A stretch of DNA of 64,000 bases. Origin: Cupriavidus gilardii. GTDB taxonomy: Bacteria > Pseudomonadota > Gammaproteobacteria > Burkholderiales > Burkholderiaceae. Position numbers and translations under genes: made by a program. This document shows, in pieces, positions 1-9,433 of this stretch (position 1 is the first letter of the stretch; each line of letters opens with the position of its first letter). The DNA is taken from NCBI RefSeq assembly GCF_013314895.1, contig NZ_JABTYE010000003.1:186001-250000 (forward strand), in the 5' to 3' direction. The notes beneath the pieces are model-generated. The model did not search any database, was not told where the DNA came from, and saw only the letters and a list, made by a program, of their open reading frames with translations.

Positions 1-1
1 C

Positions 2-1693
2 TACACGACCCCGTACGAGCACGTGAACCCGATGGAGCCGCACGGCACCGTCGCGCAGTGGTCCGGCGACCGGCTGCTGATCCATACCTCGACGCAGATG
101 GTCGATACCTGCCAGATCGCCGTGTCGCGCACGCTGAATCTGCCGACCGAGAACGTGCGCGTGGTCTGCAAGCATGTCGGCGGCGGCTTCGGCTCCAAGG
201 TGCCGACCCATGCCGACGCCATCCTCGCGGCGATCGGCGCGCGCATGACAGGGCGGCCGGTCAAGGTCGCGCTGACGCGGCAGCAGATGTTCGCCAACAC
301 CAACCATCGCACCGAGACGCGCCAGCGCATCCGGCTGGCCGCCGGCCGCGATGGCCGCATGACCGCGCTCGCGCACGACGTCATCGAGCAGACCGCGATG
401 TACGACGAATTCGCCGAGCAGACCGCGGCCTTCACCCGCTCGCTGTATGCCGCGCCGAACCGTCGCACCAGCCACCGGCTGGTCCGGCTCGATCTGCCGC
501 CATCGGACATCATGCGTGCCCCGGGCGAGGCCCCGGGCGCGCTGGCGCTGGAATGCGCGGTCGACGAGCTGGCCCATGCGCTGCGGATGGACCCGATCGA
601 ACTGCGCATCCGCAACGAGCCGCGCGTCGATCCCGAGCGCAACGTGCCCTTCTCCACGCGCGGGCTGGTGGCATGCATGCGGGAAGGCGCCGAACGCTTC
701 GGCTGGTCGCGCCGGCCGTCGACGCCGGGCAATATGCGGGACGGACGCTGGCTGATCGGCTATGGGATGTCGGCGGCGATCCGGCCCAACTATCTGCAGG
801 CATCGAAGGCCGAGGTCACGCTGTATCGCGACGCCACGGCCCGCGTGCGGCTGTCGATGACCGATATCGGCACCGGCAGCTACACGATCCTGACGCAGAT
901 CGCGGCCCAATCGCTGGGCCTGCCGATGCAGGCGGTGCAGGTCGAGATGGGCGACAGCGACTTTCCGCCGACGCCCGGCTCGGGCGGTTCCTGGGGCGCG
1001 GCCAGTACCGGCTCCGCGGTGTTCAATACCTGCGCGGCGCTGTGCCGCCGGCTGGCGGAAGTCGCCGCCGCCGATCGCGCCTCGCCGCTGTTCGGCACCG
1101 ACCCGGCGCAGGCGCGCTTCGCGGACGGACGCTTGCACGCCGGCGGCAAATCCGAGCCGGTGAGCGCCCTGCTCGCGCGTGCGATGCCGGACGGGCTCAG
1201 CGTGACCGGCGAGGTGCAACGCGGCCCGGAATATCAAACGTATTCACAGCACGCCTACGGCGCGCATTTCGCCGAGGTTGGCGTCGATGTCGACACCGGC
1301 GAAATCCGCCTGCGGCGCATGCTCGGTGTATTCGCCGCCGGCCGCATCCTGAACCCGAAGACGGCGCGTTCCCAGATGATCGGCGGCATGATCTGGGGCG
1401 TCGGCGCGGCGCTGATGGAAGAAACCATGGTCGACCCGCGCTACGGCGCCTTCGTCAATCGCGATCTCGCCGGCTACCACGTGCCCGCACATGCGGACAT
1501 CCCGGCGATCGACGCGGTCTTCCTCGAAGAATACGACGACAAGGCCAATCCGCTCGGCGCCAAGGGCGTCGGCGAGCTCGGCATCTGCGGGGCGGGGGCG
1601 TCGCTGGCCAATGCCGTGTTCAACGCGACCGGCATCCGGCTGCGCAGTTATCCGCTGACGCTGGACAAGGTGCTGGACGGCATGCGGGCTTGA
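2..1693 (+). CDS. Xanthine dehydrogenase-family molybdopterin-binding subunit (5' truncated)
   Basis: The reading frame is open from the first bases of the window, so the N-terminus lies upstream; 563 codons are visible. The protein is the large molybdenum-cofactor subunit of a xanthine dehydrogenase/aldehyde oxidase-type hydroxylase. Glycine-rich cofactor loops (GGGFGSK near the start, GSGGSWGAAS in the middle) and the C-terminal GVGELG segment, whose Glu is the catalytic base of the family, are all present. It would hydroxylate an N-heterocycle or aldehyde with water as oxygen donor, together with FAD and 2Fe-2S subunits presumably encoded to the left. The substrate cannot be read from the sequence. 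The frame ends cleanly at TGA 1691-1693 and no partner follows downstream. Confidence 0.93.
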   Translation, partial: YTTPYEHVNPMEPHGTVAQWSGDRLLIHTSTQMVDTCQIAVSRTLNLPTENVRVVCKHVGGGFGSKVPTHADAILAAIGARMTGRPVKVALTRQQMFANTNHRTETRQRIRLAAGRDGRMTALAHDVIEQTAMYDEFAEQTAAFTRSLYAAPNRRTSHRLVRLDLPPSDIMRAPGEAPGALALECAVDELAHALRMDPIELRIRNEPRVDPERNVPFSTRGLVACMREGAERFGWSRRPSTPGNMRDGRWLIGYGMSAAIRPNYLQASKAEVTLYRDATARVRLSMTDIGTGSYTILTQIAAQSLGLPMQAVQVEMGDSDFPPTPGSGGSWGAASTGSAVFNTCAALCRRLAEVAAADRASPLFGTDPAQARFADGRLHAGGKSEPVSALLARAMPDGLSVTGEVQRGPEYQTYSQHAYGAHFAEVGVDVDTGEIRLRRMLGVFAAGRILNPKTARSQMIGGMIWGVGAALMEETMVDPRYGAFVNRDLAGYHVPAHADIPAIDAVFLEEYDDKANPLGAKGVGELGICGAGASLANAVFNATGIRLRSYPLTLDKVLDGMRA

Positions 1694-1786
1694 CGGAAGC
1701 GGCGCGAAGCGAAGCGAAGCGAAGGACAGGCAGGGCACGCGCTCCGGCATCGGCGACGTTAGAATGCAAGCCGCGCAGTGAGCCGG

Positions 1787-1828
1787 CCATGAGCCGCCAT
1801 GAGCCGCCATGAGCCCGCCATGAGCCCG
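1787..1828. repeat. Tandem CCATGAGCC repeat upstream of the DUF3626 gene
   Basis: Four head-to-tail units are present: two 10-bp CCATGAGCCG copies (1787, 1797) and two 11-bp CCATGAGCCCG copies (1807, 1818). Each unit holds an ATG, and the mixed 10/11-bp period puts these in different frames. The block lies between the molybdenum hydroxylase stop and the ATG at 1881. A similar ATGAGCC unit recurs near 34.4 kb. Confidence 0.85.
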
Positions 1829-1880
1829 CAGCGAGCCCTCACGGTGCGTCCCGCAGCAAGCCGAACGCCAGCCGACCGTC

Positions 1881-2759
1881 ATGCCTGTCCACGCCATCGA
1901 TATCGGGGATTCATGGGTACCGCCTCCGGATTCCCCCCAGGCCCGCGCCCTCGCCCATGTCGCCGCACGCAGCCTGGGCGAGCCGATCGATCCGACGCTG
2001 CGCGTCACGCTTAATTTCCATCCCGATCGCGTGCATGCAGGCGTGCCCTTCCTGCGGGCGCTTGGCGAAGACGGCGTCTATCGTTCGCAGTTCGAGACCG
2101 GCACCAGCAATGGCGGCCTGACCGCGCATCCGGGCGGCGACCGCTGGCAGTGGGAAAGCCGGCTGTTCGGCGGTGCCTACGATGACGCTGCGCCGGCCGA
2201 ACGCCCGAAATACGGCGCGCTCAATTTCCGCTGCCGCGCGACCGGCGGCTCGCCGCGCTTCGGCTCGGCGCACCTTCGCTTGCGTGGCGCCGTGCTGGCA
2301 CGCACGACGTTCTGCTATCCCGACAGCGTCTACGATCCCGCCGCGTTCGGCGTGGCCGAGCGGATGGGGCTGATCGCGCTGGCCGCGACGCCCCAGCCCG
2401 ATCCGCTCGACGACTATATCGAGGCGCAGGTACACGGACCCGTGGTACTGGCACGCGATGTCGAGGCGCTGGTGCTGGATCCCTGCTACCGCGGCACCGA
2501 GATCGAGGCGATGGCGCGCGCGCTGCCTTGCGCGCTGGAATGGCACCCCGGATTCCGGCTGTCGGCGCAAGCGCTACGTCGCCACCCCCACTATCGCGGT
2601 GCACGCTACGTCGAACTGGGCTGCGTGCTGGCACGCGACGGCTGGCTGACGCCGGCGATGATCGGCGATGCAGCCCGCGGCGGCCGCTTCGACTCGCAGG
2701 ACTTGAAGAAGGTGTGGCACTACCTGGCGCGCTTCGGGGATCTCGCCGAGCCCCGCTGA
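1881..2759 (+). CDS. DUF3626 domain-containing protein
   Basis: A 292-residue soluble protein without signal peptide or membrane segments. It shows the conserved blocks I associate with DUF3626: an early LNFHPDR motif (about residue 47), an F-x-TG-x-SNGG block (about 71), KYGALNF (about 113), a GSAHLRL stretch, and C-terminal VELGCVLARDGWLTP. The many conserved His, Arg and Glu residues suggest an enzyme, but no reaction is established for the family and I do not assign one. It lies 187 bp after the molybdenum hydroxylase subunit and converges with the leftward BrkB gene. The family call is from memory of the motifs; the gene itself is secure. Confidence 0.8.
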   Translation: MPVHAIDIGDSWVPPPDSPQARALAHVAARSLGEPIDPTLRVTLNFHPDRVHAGVPFLRALGEDGVYRSQFETGTSNGGLTAHPGGDRWQWESRLFGGAYDDAAPAERPKYGALNFRCRATGGSPRFGSAHLRLRGAVLARTTFCYPDSVYDPAAFGVAERMGLIALAATPQPDPLDDYIEAQVHGPVVLARDVEALVLDPCYRGTEIEAMARALPCALEWHPGFRLSAQALRRHPHYRGARYVELGCVLARDGWLTPAMIGDAARGGRFDSQDLKKVWHYLARFGDLAEPR

Positions 2760-2791
2760 ACTGCGCCGGGCCCCTGCACTGCCTGCCGGAT

Positions 2792-3769
2792 TCACGGACC
2801 CTGGTGTGTGCCCTGCCCCTGTCCCGGCCGCCGATCTCCCAGCTGCTGCGGCTCGACGTAGCGTCCCGGTTTCACCGACACGGTCCGCTCGTCCGGCTGC
2901 TGGCCACGCAGCGAACCGAAGCGATGCGCATACAGCCAGGTAAATTCCGCGCCCAGCAGGAAGATCTGCGCGGAGTAGTAGACCCACACCAGCAGCACCA
3001 CCAGCGAACCGGCCGCGCCGTAGCCCGACGCCACGCCGGTCTTGCCGATGTACAGGCCGATCAGGAACTTGCCGATCGAAAACAGCAACGCGGTCACCAG
3101 CGCGCCAAGCCAGACGTCGGGCCAGCGCACGCGGGCACGCGGCATGATCTTGTAGATCATCGCGAAAACCGTGGTGATCACCGTCAGGCTGAAGAGGAAA
3201 TCGACGGCATGGGCCAGAGCCTCCTCTTCGCCGAACAGCGGCGCCCACCCGCGCGACAGTGCCGCCAGCGCGGCGCTGGCCAGCAGCGACACGATCAGCA
3301 GGAAGCCGATGCCGAGGATCATGCCGAACGACAGCACGCGCGCCCGCAGCAGGCCCCACAGCCCCGAGCTCTTCTGCCGCTCGGGCACGCGCCAGATGCG
3401 GTCGAGCGCGCTCTGCAGTTCGGCAAACACGGTGGTCGCACCGATCAGCAGCGTGACCAGGCCCGCCAGTGTCGTCAGCGTGCTGGTTGCCGGTTCGCTG
3501 ACCGCCGCCAGCATGTCCTCGATCGCCTTCGCGCCTTCGGTGCCGATGAAGCCCTGCAGTTCGGTGACGATGGCCCCGCGCGCGGCGTCGGCGCCGAATA
3601 CGATGCCCGCCACGGAAATGACGATCAGCAGCAGCGGCGCCACGGAGAACACCGTGTAGTAGGCGATTGCCGCGCCCATGCTGGGCGCGTAGTCGTCGAT
3701 CCAGGCGCTGACGGTGTCCTTCAGCAGTCCATACAGGTTACGAAGCGCGTGCACCGCGCGGCGGGGCAT
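2792..3769 (-). CDS. YihY/virulence factor BrkB family membrane protein
   Basis: This 325-residue inner-membrane protein has about six hydrophobic segments and the family hallmarks: an N-terminal WIDDYAPSMGAAIAYYTVFSVAPLLL block (interrupted here only by its membrane helix) and the later LIGLYIGKTGVASGYGAAGS and YYSAQIFLLGAEFTWLYAHR segments. Family members were once called RNase BN, a label since dropped; the true function (transport or envelope maintenance) is unsettled. A GAGAGG ribosome site sits 5-6 nt before the ATG. The upstream host-attachment gene ends 15 bp away, so the two are probably co-transcribed leftward. Confidence 0.92.
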   Translation of the reverse strand: MPRRAVHALRNLYGLLKDTVSAWIDDYAPSMGAAIAYYTVFSVAPLLLIVISVAGIVFGADAARGAIVTELQGFIGTEGAKAIEDMLAAVSEPATSTLTTLAGLVTLLIGATTVFAELQSALDRIWRVPERQKSSGLWGLLRARVLSFGMILGIGFLLIVSLLASAALAALSRGWAPLFGEEEALAHAVDFLFSLTVITTVFAMIYKIMPRARVRWPDVWLGALVTALLFSIGKFLIGLYIGKTGVASGYGAAGSLVVLLVWVYYSAQIFLLGAEFTWLYAHRFGSLRGQQPDERTVSVKPGRYVEPQQLGDRRPGQGQGTHQGP

Positions 3770-3784
3770 GGCGGCCTCTCGCGC

Positions 3785-4309
3785 TTAGCCCGCCGCCTGG
3801 CCGCCGGGCCGATCGCCGCCGAATTTCGCGGCAAACAGCCGTTCGCGCAATTCGCGCTCGGGCAGATGCACCAGGTCCTTGTCGACTTCCTCGGTGACAA
3901 CATTGGCCACCTGCGCGGGCAGGTGCTTGCGCAGCAGGCCGAGAAAACGCGGCGCGGCCGCGATGCGCAGCTCGTCGTAGCGCTGCTTCTGCAGCGCGTC
4001 GGCCAGATGCTCGGCAACGCGACGGGCAAACCCCTCGGCTTCCAGGTGCAGTTCGTCTTCCCCGGCCGACGACGTGACGCTCGATGGCGCGCGCTGGCGT
4101 CCCGTACCGCCGCCCACCGCGGGGCCGGCACCCGGACCGGCCCCGGCGCCGGCGCGACGTCCGTACGCGTCGCGACGCAGATCCGCCGCATCCGCATGCG
4201 CGCCGGCGTCGGTCAGTTCATCGATGCAGGCCAGCTCCTGGCCCGGCTTGTGTCCTTCGAGAATGCGGGCGATGGCCTCGTCGGCCACCAGGACCCAGGT
4301 GGTTTTCAT
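3785..4309 (-). CDS. Host attachment protein family (stress-type)
   Basis: A 174-residue cytoplasmic protein beginning MKTTWVLVADEAIARILE, typical of the 'protein required for attachment to host cells' family. The middle is low in complexity (Gly/Ala/Pro/Arg rich, about residues 50-75); the C-terminal half reads as a helical domain with LGLLRKHLPAQVANVV and HLPERELRERLF. The start at 4309 is chosen because AGGAG lies 6 nt upstream; an in-frame ATG at 4360 has no such site. Related proteins resemble eRF1-like domains and often sit with stress genes; the name comes from Agrobacterium and does not prove a role in attachment here. It lies between the GGQ-rich gene and BrkB in one leftward group. 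Confidence 0.85.
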   Translation of the reverse strand: MKTTWVLVADEAIARILEGHKPGQELACIDELTDAGAHADAADLRRDAYGRRAGAGAGPGAGPAVGGGTGRQRAPSSVTSSAGEDELHLEAEGFARRVAEHLADALQKQRYDELRIAAAPRFLGLLRKHLPAQVANVVTEEVDKDLVHLPERELRERLFAAKFGGDRPGGQAAG

Positions 4310-4384
4310 CGGATGCTCCTCTGCTGTTGACGCCCGGCGTCCCGACGCCGACGACGTCATGAACCCTGCCGATACGACGCGGCG

Positions 4385-4744
4385 CTACTGGCTGGTCGCG
4401 TCTTCGTCTCCGTGTTCTTCGCCCGCGACGGCAATCTTCACCGGGCCCTGCTGTTCCTTTTCGCCCTTCTTGTCCTTGTCCTCGGGCTGCTGCAGGACCT
4501 TGCGTTCCTCGACGTTCTCCGCTCCGCCAGCAGTCATGCCGTCGCCCAGCGTGTTGCCGCTGCCGGACACGCCGCCCGCGGCGCGCTCCTCGGCCTGCAC
4601 GGTTTCATCGGTGTTGGCGCCCTCGGGATCGGGTCGTTGCGCCGGATCGGTGGCGGCGTTCTGCGGTGTTGCGCTGCCGCCTTGTGCGCCCTGACCGCCT
4701 TGACCGCCTTGACCGCCCTGTCCACCCTGCGGTTGCTGTGCCAT
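4385..4744 (-). CDS. GGQ-rich low-complexity small protein
   Basis: A 119-residue hydrophilic protein with no signal peptide or membrane segment. Residues 4-22 are iterations of GGQ, followed by a Pro/Ala/Asp/Glu-rich region and a charged KDKKGEKEQ stretch. The sequence looks intrinsically disordered. The start at 4744 is supported by GGAGG 5 nt upstream; an ATG four codons earlier has no ribosome site. It is the first gene of the leftward group that includes the host-attachment and BrkB genes. No family was recognised. Internal repeats could change length by slippage (the codons read on this strand are GGCGGTCAA-like). Confidence 0.75.
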   Translation of the reverse strand: MAQQPQGGQGGQGGQGGQGAQGGSATPQNAATDPAQRPDPEGANTDETVQAEERAAGGVSGSGNTLGDGMTAGGAENVEERKVLQQPEDKDKKGEKEQQGPVKIAVAGEEHGDEDATSQ

Positions 4745-4790
4745 GGTGTCCTCCATACGTCACGATGTCTGGAGGCCAAGCTGCAAGAAG

Positions 4791-4817
4791 CCTGCCATTG
4801 GCAGGTGCGCATGCGCA
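4791..4817. promoter_or_regulatory. Adjacent palindromes upstream of the GGQ-rich gene
   Basis: A perfect 7-bp inverted repeat CCTGCCA-T-TGGCAGG (4791-4805) is directly followed by the 12-bp palindrome TGCGCATGCGCA (4806-4817). They lie 47-73 bp upstream of the leftward GGQ gene and 120-150 bp beyond the RND permease stop. There is no T tract, so an operator is more likely than a terminator. Confidence 0.45.
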
Positions 4818-4938
4818 GCCGGGGCCGCAATACCGCGTCAGCGCGCGCGTGGGGCCGTGAGCGGCGGTCCGCGAAAGGAACGGCGCCAGGCGTGCGCGCC
4901 GGGCCCGTGCGTAACAAATACGCGGGCGGTAAGGTTCT

Positions 4939-7900
4939 TCACGCGGTCTTTGTCGAAATTTCGCTGGCCGGCGTGCCGCGCCGGCCGCCGAACCAGCGGT
5001 GCACCGCGACATAGAACAGCGGCACCCAGAAGATCGCCAGCACCGTCGCTGTGATCATGCCGCCGATCACGCCCGTGCCGATCGCATGCTGGCTGCCCGA
5101 GCCGGCGCCCACCGACGTGGCGAGCGGCACCACGCCCAGCACGAAGGCCAGTGAGGTCATCACGATCGGCCGCAGCCGCATCCGACTTGCCTCGATCGCG
5201 GCTTCGACAATGCCCTTGCCCTGATCGTGCAGCGCCTTGGCGAATTCGACGATCAGGATCGCGTTCTTGGCCGACAACCCCATCGTGGTCAGCAGCCCCA
5301 CCTGGAAGAACACGTCGTTGGGCAGGCCGCGCAGCAGCGTCGCGGCCAGCGCGCCGACGATCCCCAGCGGCACCACCAGCATCACCGAGATCGGAATGGT
5401 CCAGCTCTCGTACAGCGCAGCCAGGCACAGGAACACCACCAGCAGCGACAGCGCGTACAGGGCCGGGGCCTGCGCGCCGGACAACCGTTCTTCGAACGAC
5501 AGCCCGCTCCACGAATAGCCGACCCCGGCCGGCAGCTGCGCCATGACCTGCTCGACCGCCGCCATCGCTTCGCCGGAACTGTGACCGGGCGCCGGCTCGC
5601 CAAGAATCTGGATCGCGGCCACGCCGTTGTAGCGCTGCAGCTTCGGCGAGCCATAACCCCAGCTGCCGCTGGCAAACGCTGTAAACGGGACCATCGCGCC
5701 GCGATCGTTGCGCACGAACCATTTGGCCAGATCGTCCGGGTTCATCCGCGCGTCCGGCCTGCCCTGCAGATAGACCCGCTTGACCCTGCCCTGGTCGATG
5801 AAGTCGTTGACGTAGCTCGAACCCCAGGCGATCGACACGGTGCTGTTGATTTCCGCCAGCGACACGCCCAGCGCGCGCGCCTTCTCGTCGTCGATCTCCA
5901 GCCGGTATTGCGGCTCGTCGTTCAGGCCGTTCATCCGCACGCGCTGCAGTTCCGGACGTTGGGCGGCGAGCTGCAGGAAGCGGTCGCGCGCCTGCATCAG
6001 TACGTCGCGACCGACGCCGGCACGGTCCTGCAGATAGACGTCGAAACCGGTCGCGTTCCCCAGCTCCATCACGGCCGGCGGCACGAAGGCGAACGCCATC
6101 GCATCGCGCATGTCGCGAAACCGGGCCTGCGCGCGCCGGGCGAGGTCGAACACGCTGGTCGCCTCGCCGATGCGCTCGTGCCACGGCTTGAGCAGCACGA
6201 AGGCGAAGCCGGAACTTTGACCGCGGCCGGCGAAATTGAAGCCGTTGACGGTGAACAGCGACTGCACCACGCCGCCCTCTTCCTGCAGCAGGTACTCGCG
6301 CAGCCGATCGAGTACCTGCTGCGTGCGCTGCGCCGACGCGCCGGGAGGCGTCTGCACCTGGGCAAACAGCACCCCCTGGTCCTCGTCGGGCAGGAACGAG
6401 GTCGGGATCCGCGTGAACATCCACGCCGCCAGCGCCAGGATCAACAGGTACACGGCAGCATAGCGGCCACGCCGTCTGAGCACCGCCACCACGCCGCGCT
6501 CGTAGCCGCGCGTGGCCGCCTCGAAGCTGCGGTTGAACCAGCCCAGCGGGCCCCGTTTCGGCGCGCCATGCCCGTGCGGCGGCAACGGCCGCAGCATGGT
6601 CGCGCACAACGCCGGCGTCAGCACCAGCGCAACCAGCACGGACAGCACCATCGCCGACACGATGGTGATCGAGAACTGCCGGTAGATGACGCCGGTCGAG
6701 CCGCCGAAGAAGGCCATCGGCAGGAACACCGCGGACAGCACCAGCGCAATGCCGATCAGCGCGCCCTGGATCTGCCCCATCGAGCGGCGGGCCGCTTCCT
6801 CCGGCGACAGGCCCTCCTCGGCCATCAGGCGCTCGACGTTCTCGACCACCACGATGGCGTCGTCGACCAGCAGCCCGATCGCCAGCACCATGCCGAACAT
6901 CGTCAGCGTATTGATCGAATAGCCGAACGCCGCCAGCACGCCGAAGGTGCCGAGCAGCACCACCGGCACCGCAATGGTAGGAATCAGCGTCGCGCGCACG
7001 TTCTGCAGGAACAGATACATCACCAGAAACACCAGCACCACGGCCTCGAGCAGCGTGCGCACGACGCCCTCGATCGACGCGGAGATCACCGGCGTGGTGT
7101 CGTACGGATAGACCACCTGCATGCCCGGCGGGAAGAACGGTTCGAGCTCGCCCAGCGTCGTGCGGATCGCCTTGGCGGTATCGAGCGCGTTGGCGCCGCT
7201 GGCGAGCCGGATCGCGATGCCGGAGGCCGGGCGGCCGTTGTACTGCGCATTGATGTTGTAGTCCTGGCCGCCGAGCCCCACCTCGGCCACGTCCTTCAAT
7301 CGCACTTGCGAGCCGTCGCCATTGACCTTGAGCAGGATCTCGCGGAACTGCTCGGGCGTCTGCAACCGCGTCTTGCCCACCACCGTCGCGTTCAGCTGCT
7401 GGCCGGCGACCGACGGCAGGCCACCCAGTTGGCCCGATGCGACCTGCACGTTCTGCGCCTGGATCGCCGTCCTGACATCCGACGGCGTCAGCTGAAACGC
7501 GGTCAGCCTGGCCGGATCGAGCCAGATCCGCATCGCGTACTGCGCGCCGAATACCTGGAAGTCGCCCACGCCCGGCGTGCGCGACAGCGGGTCCTGGATG
7601 TTCGAGACGATGTAGTTGGCGAGATCCTCGCGCGTCATGCTGCCGTCGCTCGACACCACGCCGACGATCATCAGGAAGTTGCGCACGGACTTGGTCACGC
7701 GGATGCCTTGCTGCTGCACCTCCTGCGGCAGCAGCGGCGTCGCCAGCTGCAGCTTGTTCTGGACCTGCACCTGCGCGATGTCCGGATTGGTGCCCTGCTC
7801 GAAGGTGACGGTGATGGTCATGTTGCCATCGCCGTTGCTCTCGGACGAGATATAGCGAAGACGGTCCAGGCCGTTGAGCTGCTGCTCGATGACCTGCACC

Positions 7901-8082
7901 ACGGTGTCCTGCACCGTCTGCGCCGACGCGCCGGGGTAGTTGACCTGGATCGCAATCGTCGGCGGCGCGATGGCGGGATACTGGCTCACCGGCAGCGCGC
8001 CGATCGACAGCGCGCCCGCCAGCATGATCACCAGCGCGATGACCCATGCGAAGATGGGACGTTCGATAAAGAATCGGGACAT
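4939..8082 (-). CDS. RND multidrug efflux permease, HAE1 family (AcrB/MexB-like)
   Basis: A 1047-residue inner-membrane proton antiporter of the AcrB/MexB type. The N-terminus [17 protein letters not shown], the porter-domain GVGDFQVFG and the TM4 proton-relay acidic pair in [15 protein letters not shown] are characteristic. Length and twelve-helix layout match the family. It would take drugs, solvents or metabolites from the periplasm and inner-membrane leaflet and pass them through a periplasmic adaptor to an outer-membrane channel. The adaptor gene ends 13 bp upstream, so both are one leftward transcript. No OprM/TolC-type gene or TetR repressor is beside them, so the channel must come from elsewhere. 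The substrate is not inferable. Confidence 0.97.
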   Translation of the reverse strand: MSRFFIERPIFAWVIALVIMLAGALSIGALPVSQYPAIAPPTIAIQVNYPGASAQTVQDTVVQVIEQQLNGLDRLRYISSESNGDGNMTITVTFEQGTNPDIAQVQVQNKLQLATPLLPQEVQQQGIRVTKSVRNFLMIVGVVSSDGSMTREDLANYIVSNIQDPLSRTPGVGDFQVFGAQYAMRIWLDPARLTAFQLTPSDVRTAIQAQNVQVASGQLGGLPSVAGQQLNATVVGKTRLQTPEQFREILLKVNGDGSQVRLKDVAEVGLGGQDYNINAQYNGRPASGIAIRLASGANALDTAKAIRTTLGELEPFFPPGMQVVYPYDTTPVISASIEGVVRTLLEAVVLVFLVMYLFLQNVRATLIPTIAVPVVLLGTFGVLAAFGYSINTLTMFGMVLAIGLLVDDAIVVVENVERLMAEEGLSPEEAARRSMGQIQGALIGIALVLSAVFLPMAFFGGSTGVIYRQFSITIVSAMVLSVLVALVLTPALCATMLRPLPPHGHGAPKRGPLGWFNRSFEAATRGYERGVVAVLRRRGRYAAVYLLILALAAWMFTRIPTSFLPDEDQGVLFAQVQTPPGASAQRTQQVLDRLREYLLQEEGGVVQSLFTVNGFNFAGRGQSSGFAFVLLKPWHERIGEATSVFDLARRAQARFRDMRDAMAFAFVPPAVMELGNATGFDVYLQDRAGVGRDVLMQARDRFLQLAAQRPELQRVRMNGLNDEPQYRLEIDDEKARALGVSLAEINSTVSIAWGSSYVNDFIDQGRVKRVYLQGRPDARMNPDDLAKWFVRNDRGAMVPFTAFASGSWGYGSPKLQRYNGVAAIQILGEPAPGHSSGEAMAAVEQVMAQLPAGVGYSWSGLSFEERLSGAQAPALYALSLLVVFLCLAALYESWTIPISVMLVVPLGIVGALAATLLRGLPNDVFFQVGLLTTMGLSAKNAILIVEFAKALHDQGKGIVEAAIEASRMRLRPIVMTSLAFVLGVVPLATSVGAGSGSQHAIGTGVIGGMITATVLAIFWVPLFYVAVHRWFGGRRGTPASEISTKTA

Positions 8083-8095
8083 CGACGCGCTCCGT

Positions 8096-9289
8096 TCAAC
8101 GCTGTGAGACGGCAGCGGCGCTGGCGGGGATTGCGCCGTTTGCCGGTGCGGCCGCCGTCAGCGGCAGCGGACGGACCTTGATGCCAGGCCGGACGAACTG
8201 CAGCCCCTCGACGATCAACCGTTCGCCCGGCTGCAGGCCCGCGCTGACCAGCCAGTTGTCGCCGATCACGCGTTCGGCCTCGATCCGCCGCAGTTCGACC
8301 TCGTCGTTTTGATTGACCAGCAGCGCGGTGGCCTGCCCCTTCGCGTCGCGCGTGACGCCGCGCTGCGGCGCCAGGATGGCCGCCGGCCGCACGCCCTGCT
8401 GCATCCGGGCCCGCACGAACATGCCGGGCAGCAGCTCGTGGCGCGGATTGGGAAACACCGCGCGCAGCGTCACCGAGCCGGTGCCGGTGTCCACCGCCAC
8501 CTCGGTGAATTCGAGCCGGCCCGGCTCGGCATACTCGCTGCCGTCCTCGAGGATCAACCGCACGCGCGCCGCGTTCTCCCCTGCCGCTTCCAGGCGACCC
8601 GCCGCAAGATCGCGGCGCAGCCCGAGCAGCGCGGACGACGGCTGCGTGACGTCGACATAGATCGGATCGAGCTGCTGCACGGTGGCCAGCGCGTTGGCCT
8701 GCCCGTTGGTGGCGAGCGCGCCCTCGCTGGCGAAGGAGCGGCCGATGCGCCCCGAGATCGGGGCGAGCACCCTGGTGTAGCGCAAGTCGATCGCGGCGCG
8801 GTCCACCGCCGCCTGCGCCGTCAGCCAGGCCGCGCGCGCCTGCTCGTATTCCTGCTGGCTCACCGCCCGATCGCGCGCGAGCCGCTCGTAGCGCTGCGCG
8901 GTCTGCCGGGCGGACTCCAGCGTGGCCGCCGCGCTGGCGGGCGCGGCCTGGTAGGTGGACGGATCGATCTGGTACAGCTGCTGGCCCTGCCGGACCTCGC
9001 TGCCCTCCTTGAACAGCCGGCGCAAGATGATGCCGTCGACCTGCGGCCGAACCTCGGCGACGCGGTAGGCCACCGTACGGCCCGGCAGTTCGGTGCTGAG
9101 CGCCACCGGCTGGTGTCGCAGCGTGACATAGGCGACCTCGGGAGTCCGCGCGGCGGCGGGGGCGTCCTGCTTGCCGCAACCGGCAAGAACCAATGCCGGC
9201 AACAGGATCAAGCCAGTGACTGGCCGATGGGGAAACGAGCGGAAGGCGGGGAAGGCTGGACGGAGAGGCATGGCGGCATCGAAGAACAT
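8096..9289 (-). CDS. RND efflux periplasmic adaptor lipoprotein (membrane fusion protein)
   Basis: A 397-residue AcrA/MexA-type adaptor. The N-terminal hydrophobic segment ends in lipobox LAGC (Cys38 from this start), so the mature protein should be a lipoprotein of the inner-membrane outer face. Family blocks follow: [31 protein letters not shown] (lipoyl half-motif, about residues 75-105), a helical hairpin, [14 protein letters not shown], and a C-terminal beta-barrel. It bridges the RND permease encoded 13 bp downstream to an outer-membrane channel. An ATG six codons later (9271) is an equally possible start; neither has a good ribosome site. No regulator gene precedes it. Confidence 0.95.
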   Translation of the reverse strand: MFFDAAMPLRPAFPAFRSFPHRPVTGLILLPALVLAGCGKQDAPAAARTPEVAYVTLRHQPVALSTELPGRTVAYRVAEVRPQVDGIILRRLFKEGSEVRQGQQLYQIDPSTYQAAPASAAATLESARQTAQRYERLARDRAVSQQEYEQARAAWLTAQAAVDRAAIDLRYTRVLAPISGRIGRSFASEGALATNGQANALATVQQLDPIYVDVTQPSSALLGLRRDLAAGRLEAAGENAARVRLILEDGSEYAEPGRLEFTEVAVDTGTGSVTLRAVFPNPRHELLPGMFVRARMQQGVRPAAILAPQRGVTRDAKGQATALLVNQNDEVELRRIEAERVIGDNWLVSAGLQPGERLIVEGLQFVRPGIKVRPLPLTAAAPANGAIPASAAAVSQR

Positions 9290-9433
9290 CGGGCGGCACC
9301 GATGCTATCCGTCCATGCCGGTCAGGCTGCTGGCAGGAGGCTGACGGTTTTGTCATGTATTGGAACGTGCGCGGCGCAAGCGCGTTTCCGCACGCTCGCC
9401 GGCAGCCGATCCGGCCGGGCCTGTGCTTCGCGG

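Noticed and set aside
5227..8181. A 984-residue plus-strand frame opposite the RND permease
   Set aside because: Shadow of the permease codon pattern; the composition is extremely rich in Arg, His and Gln and no domain is visible.
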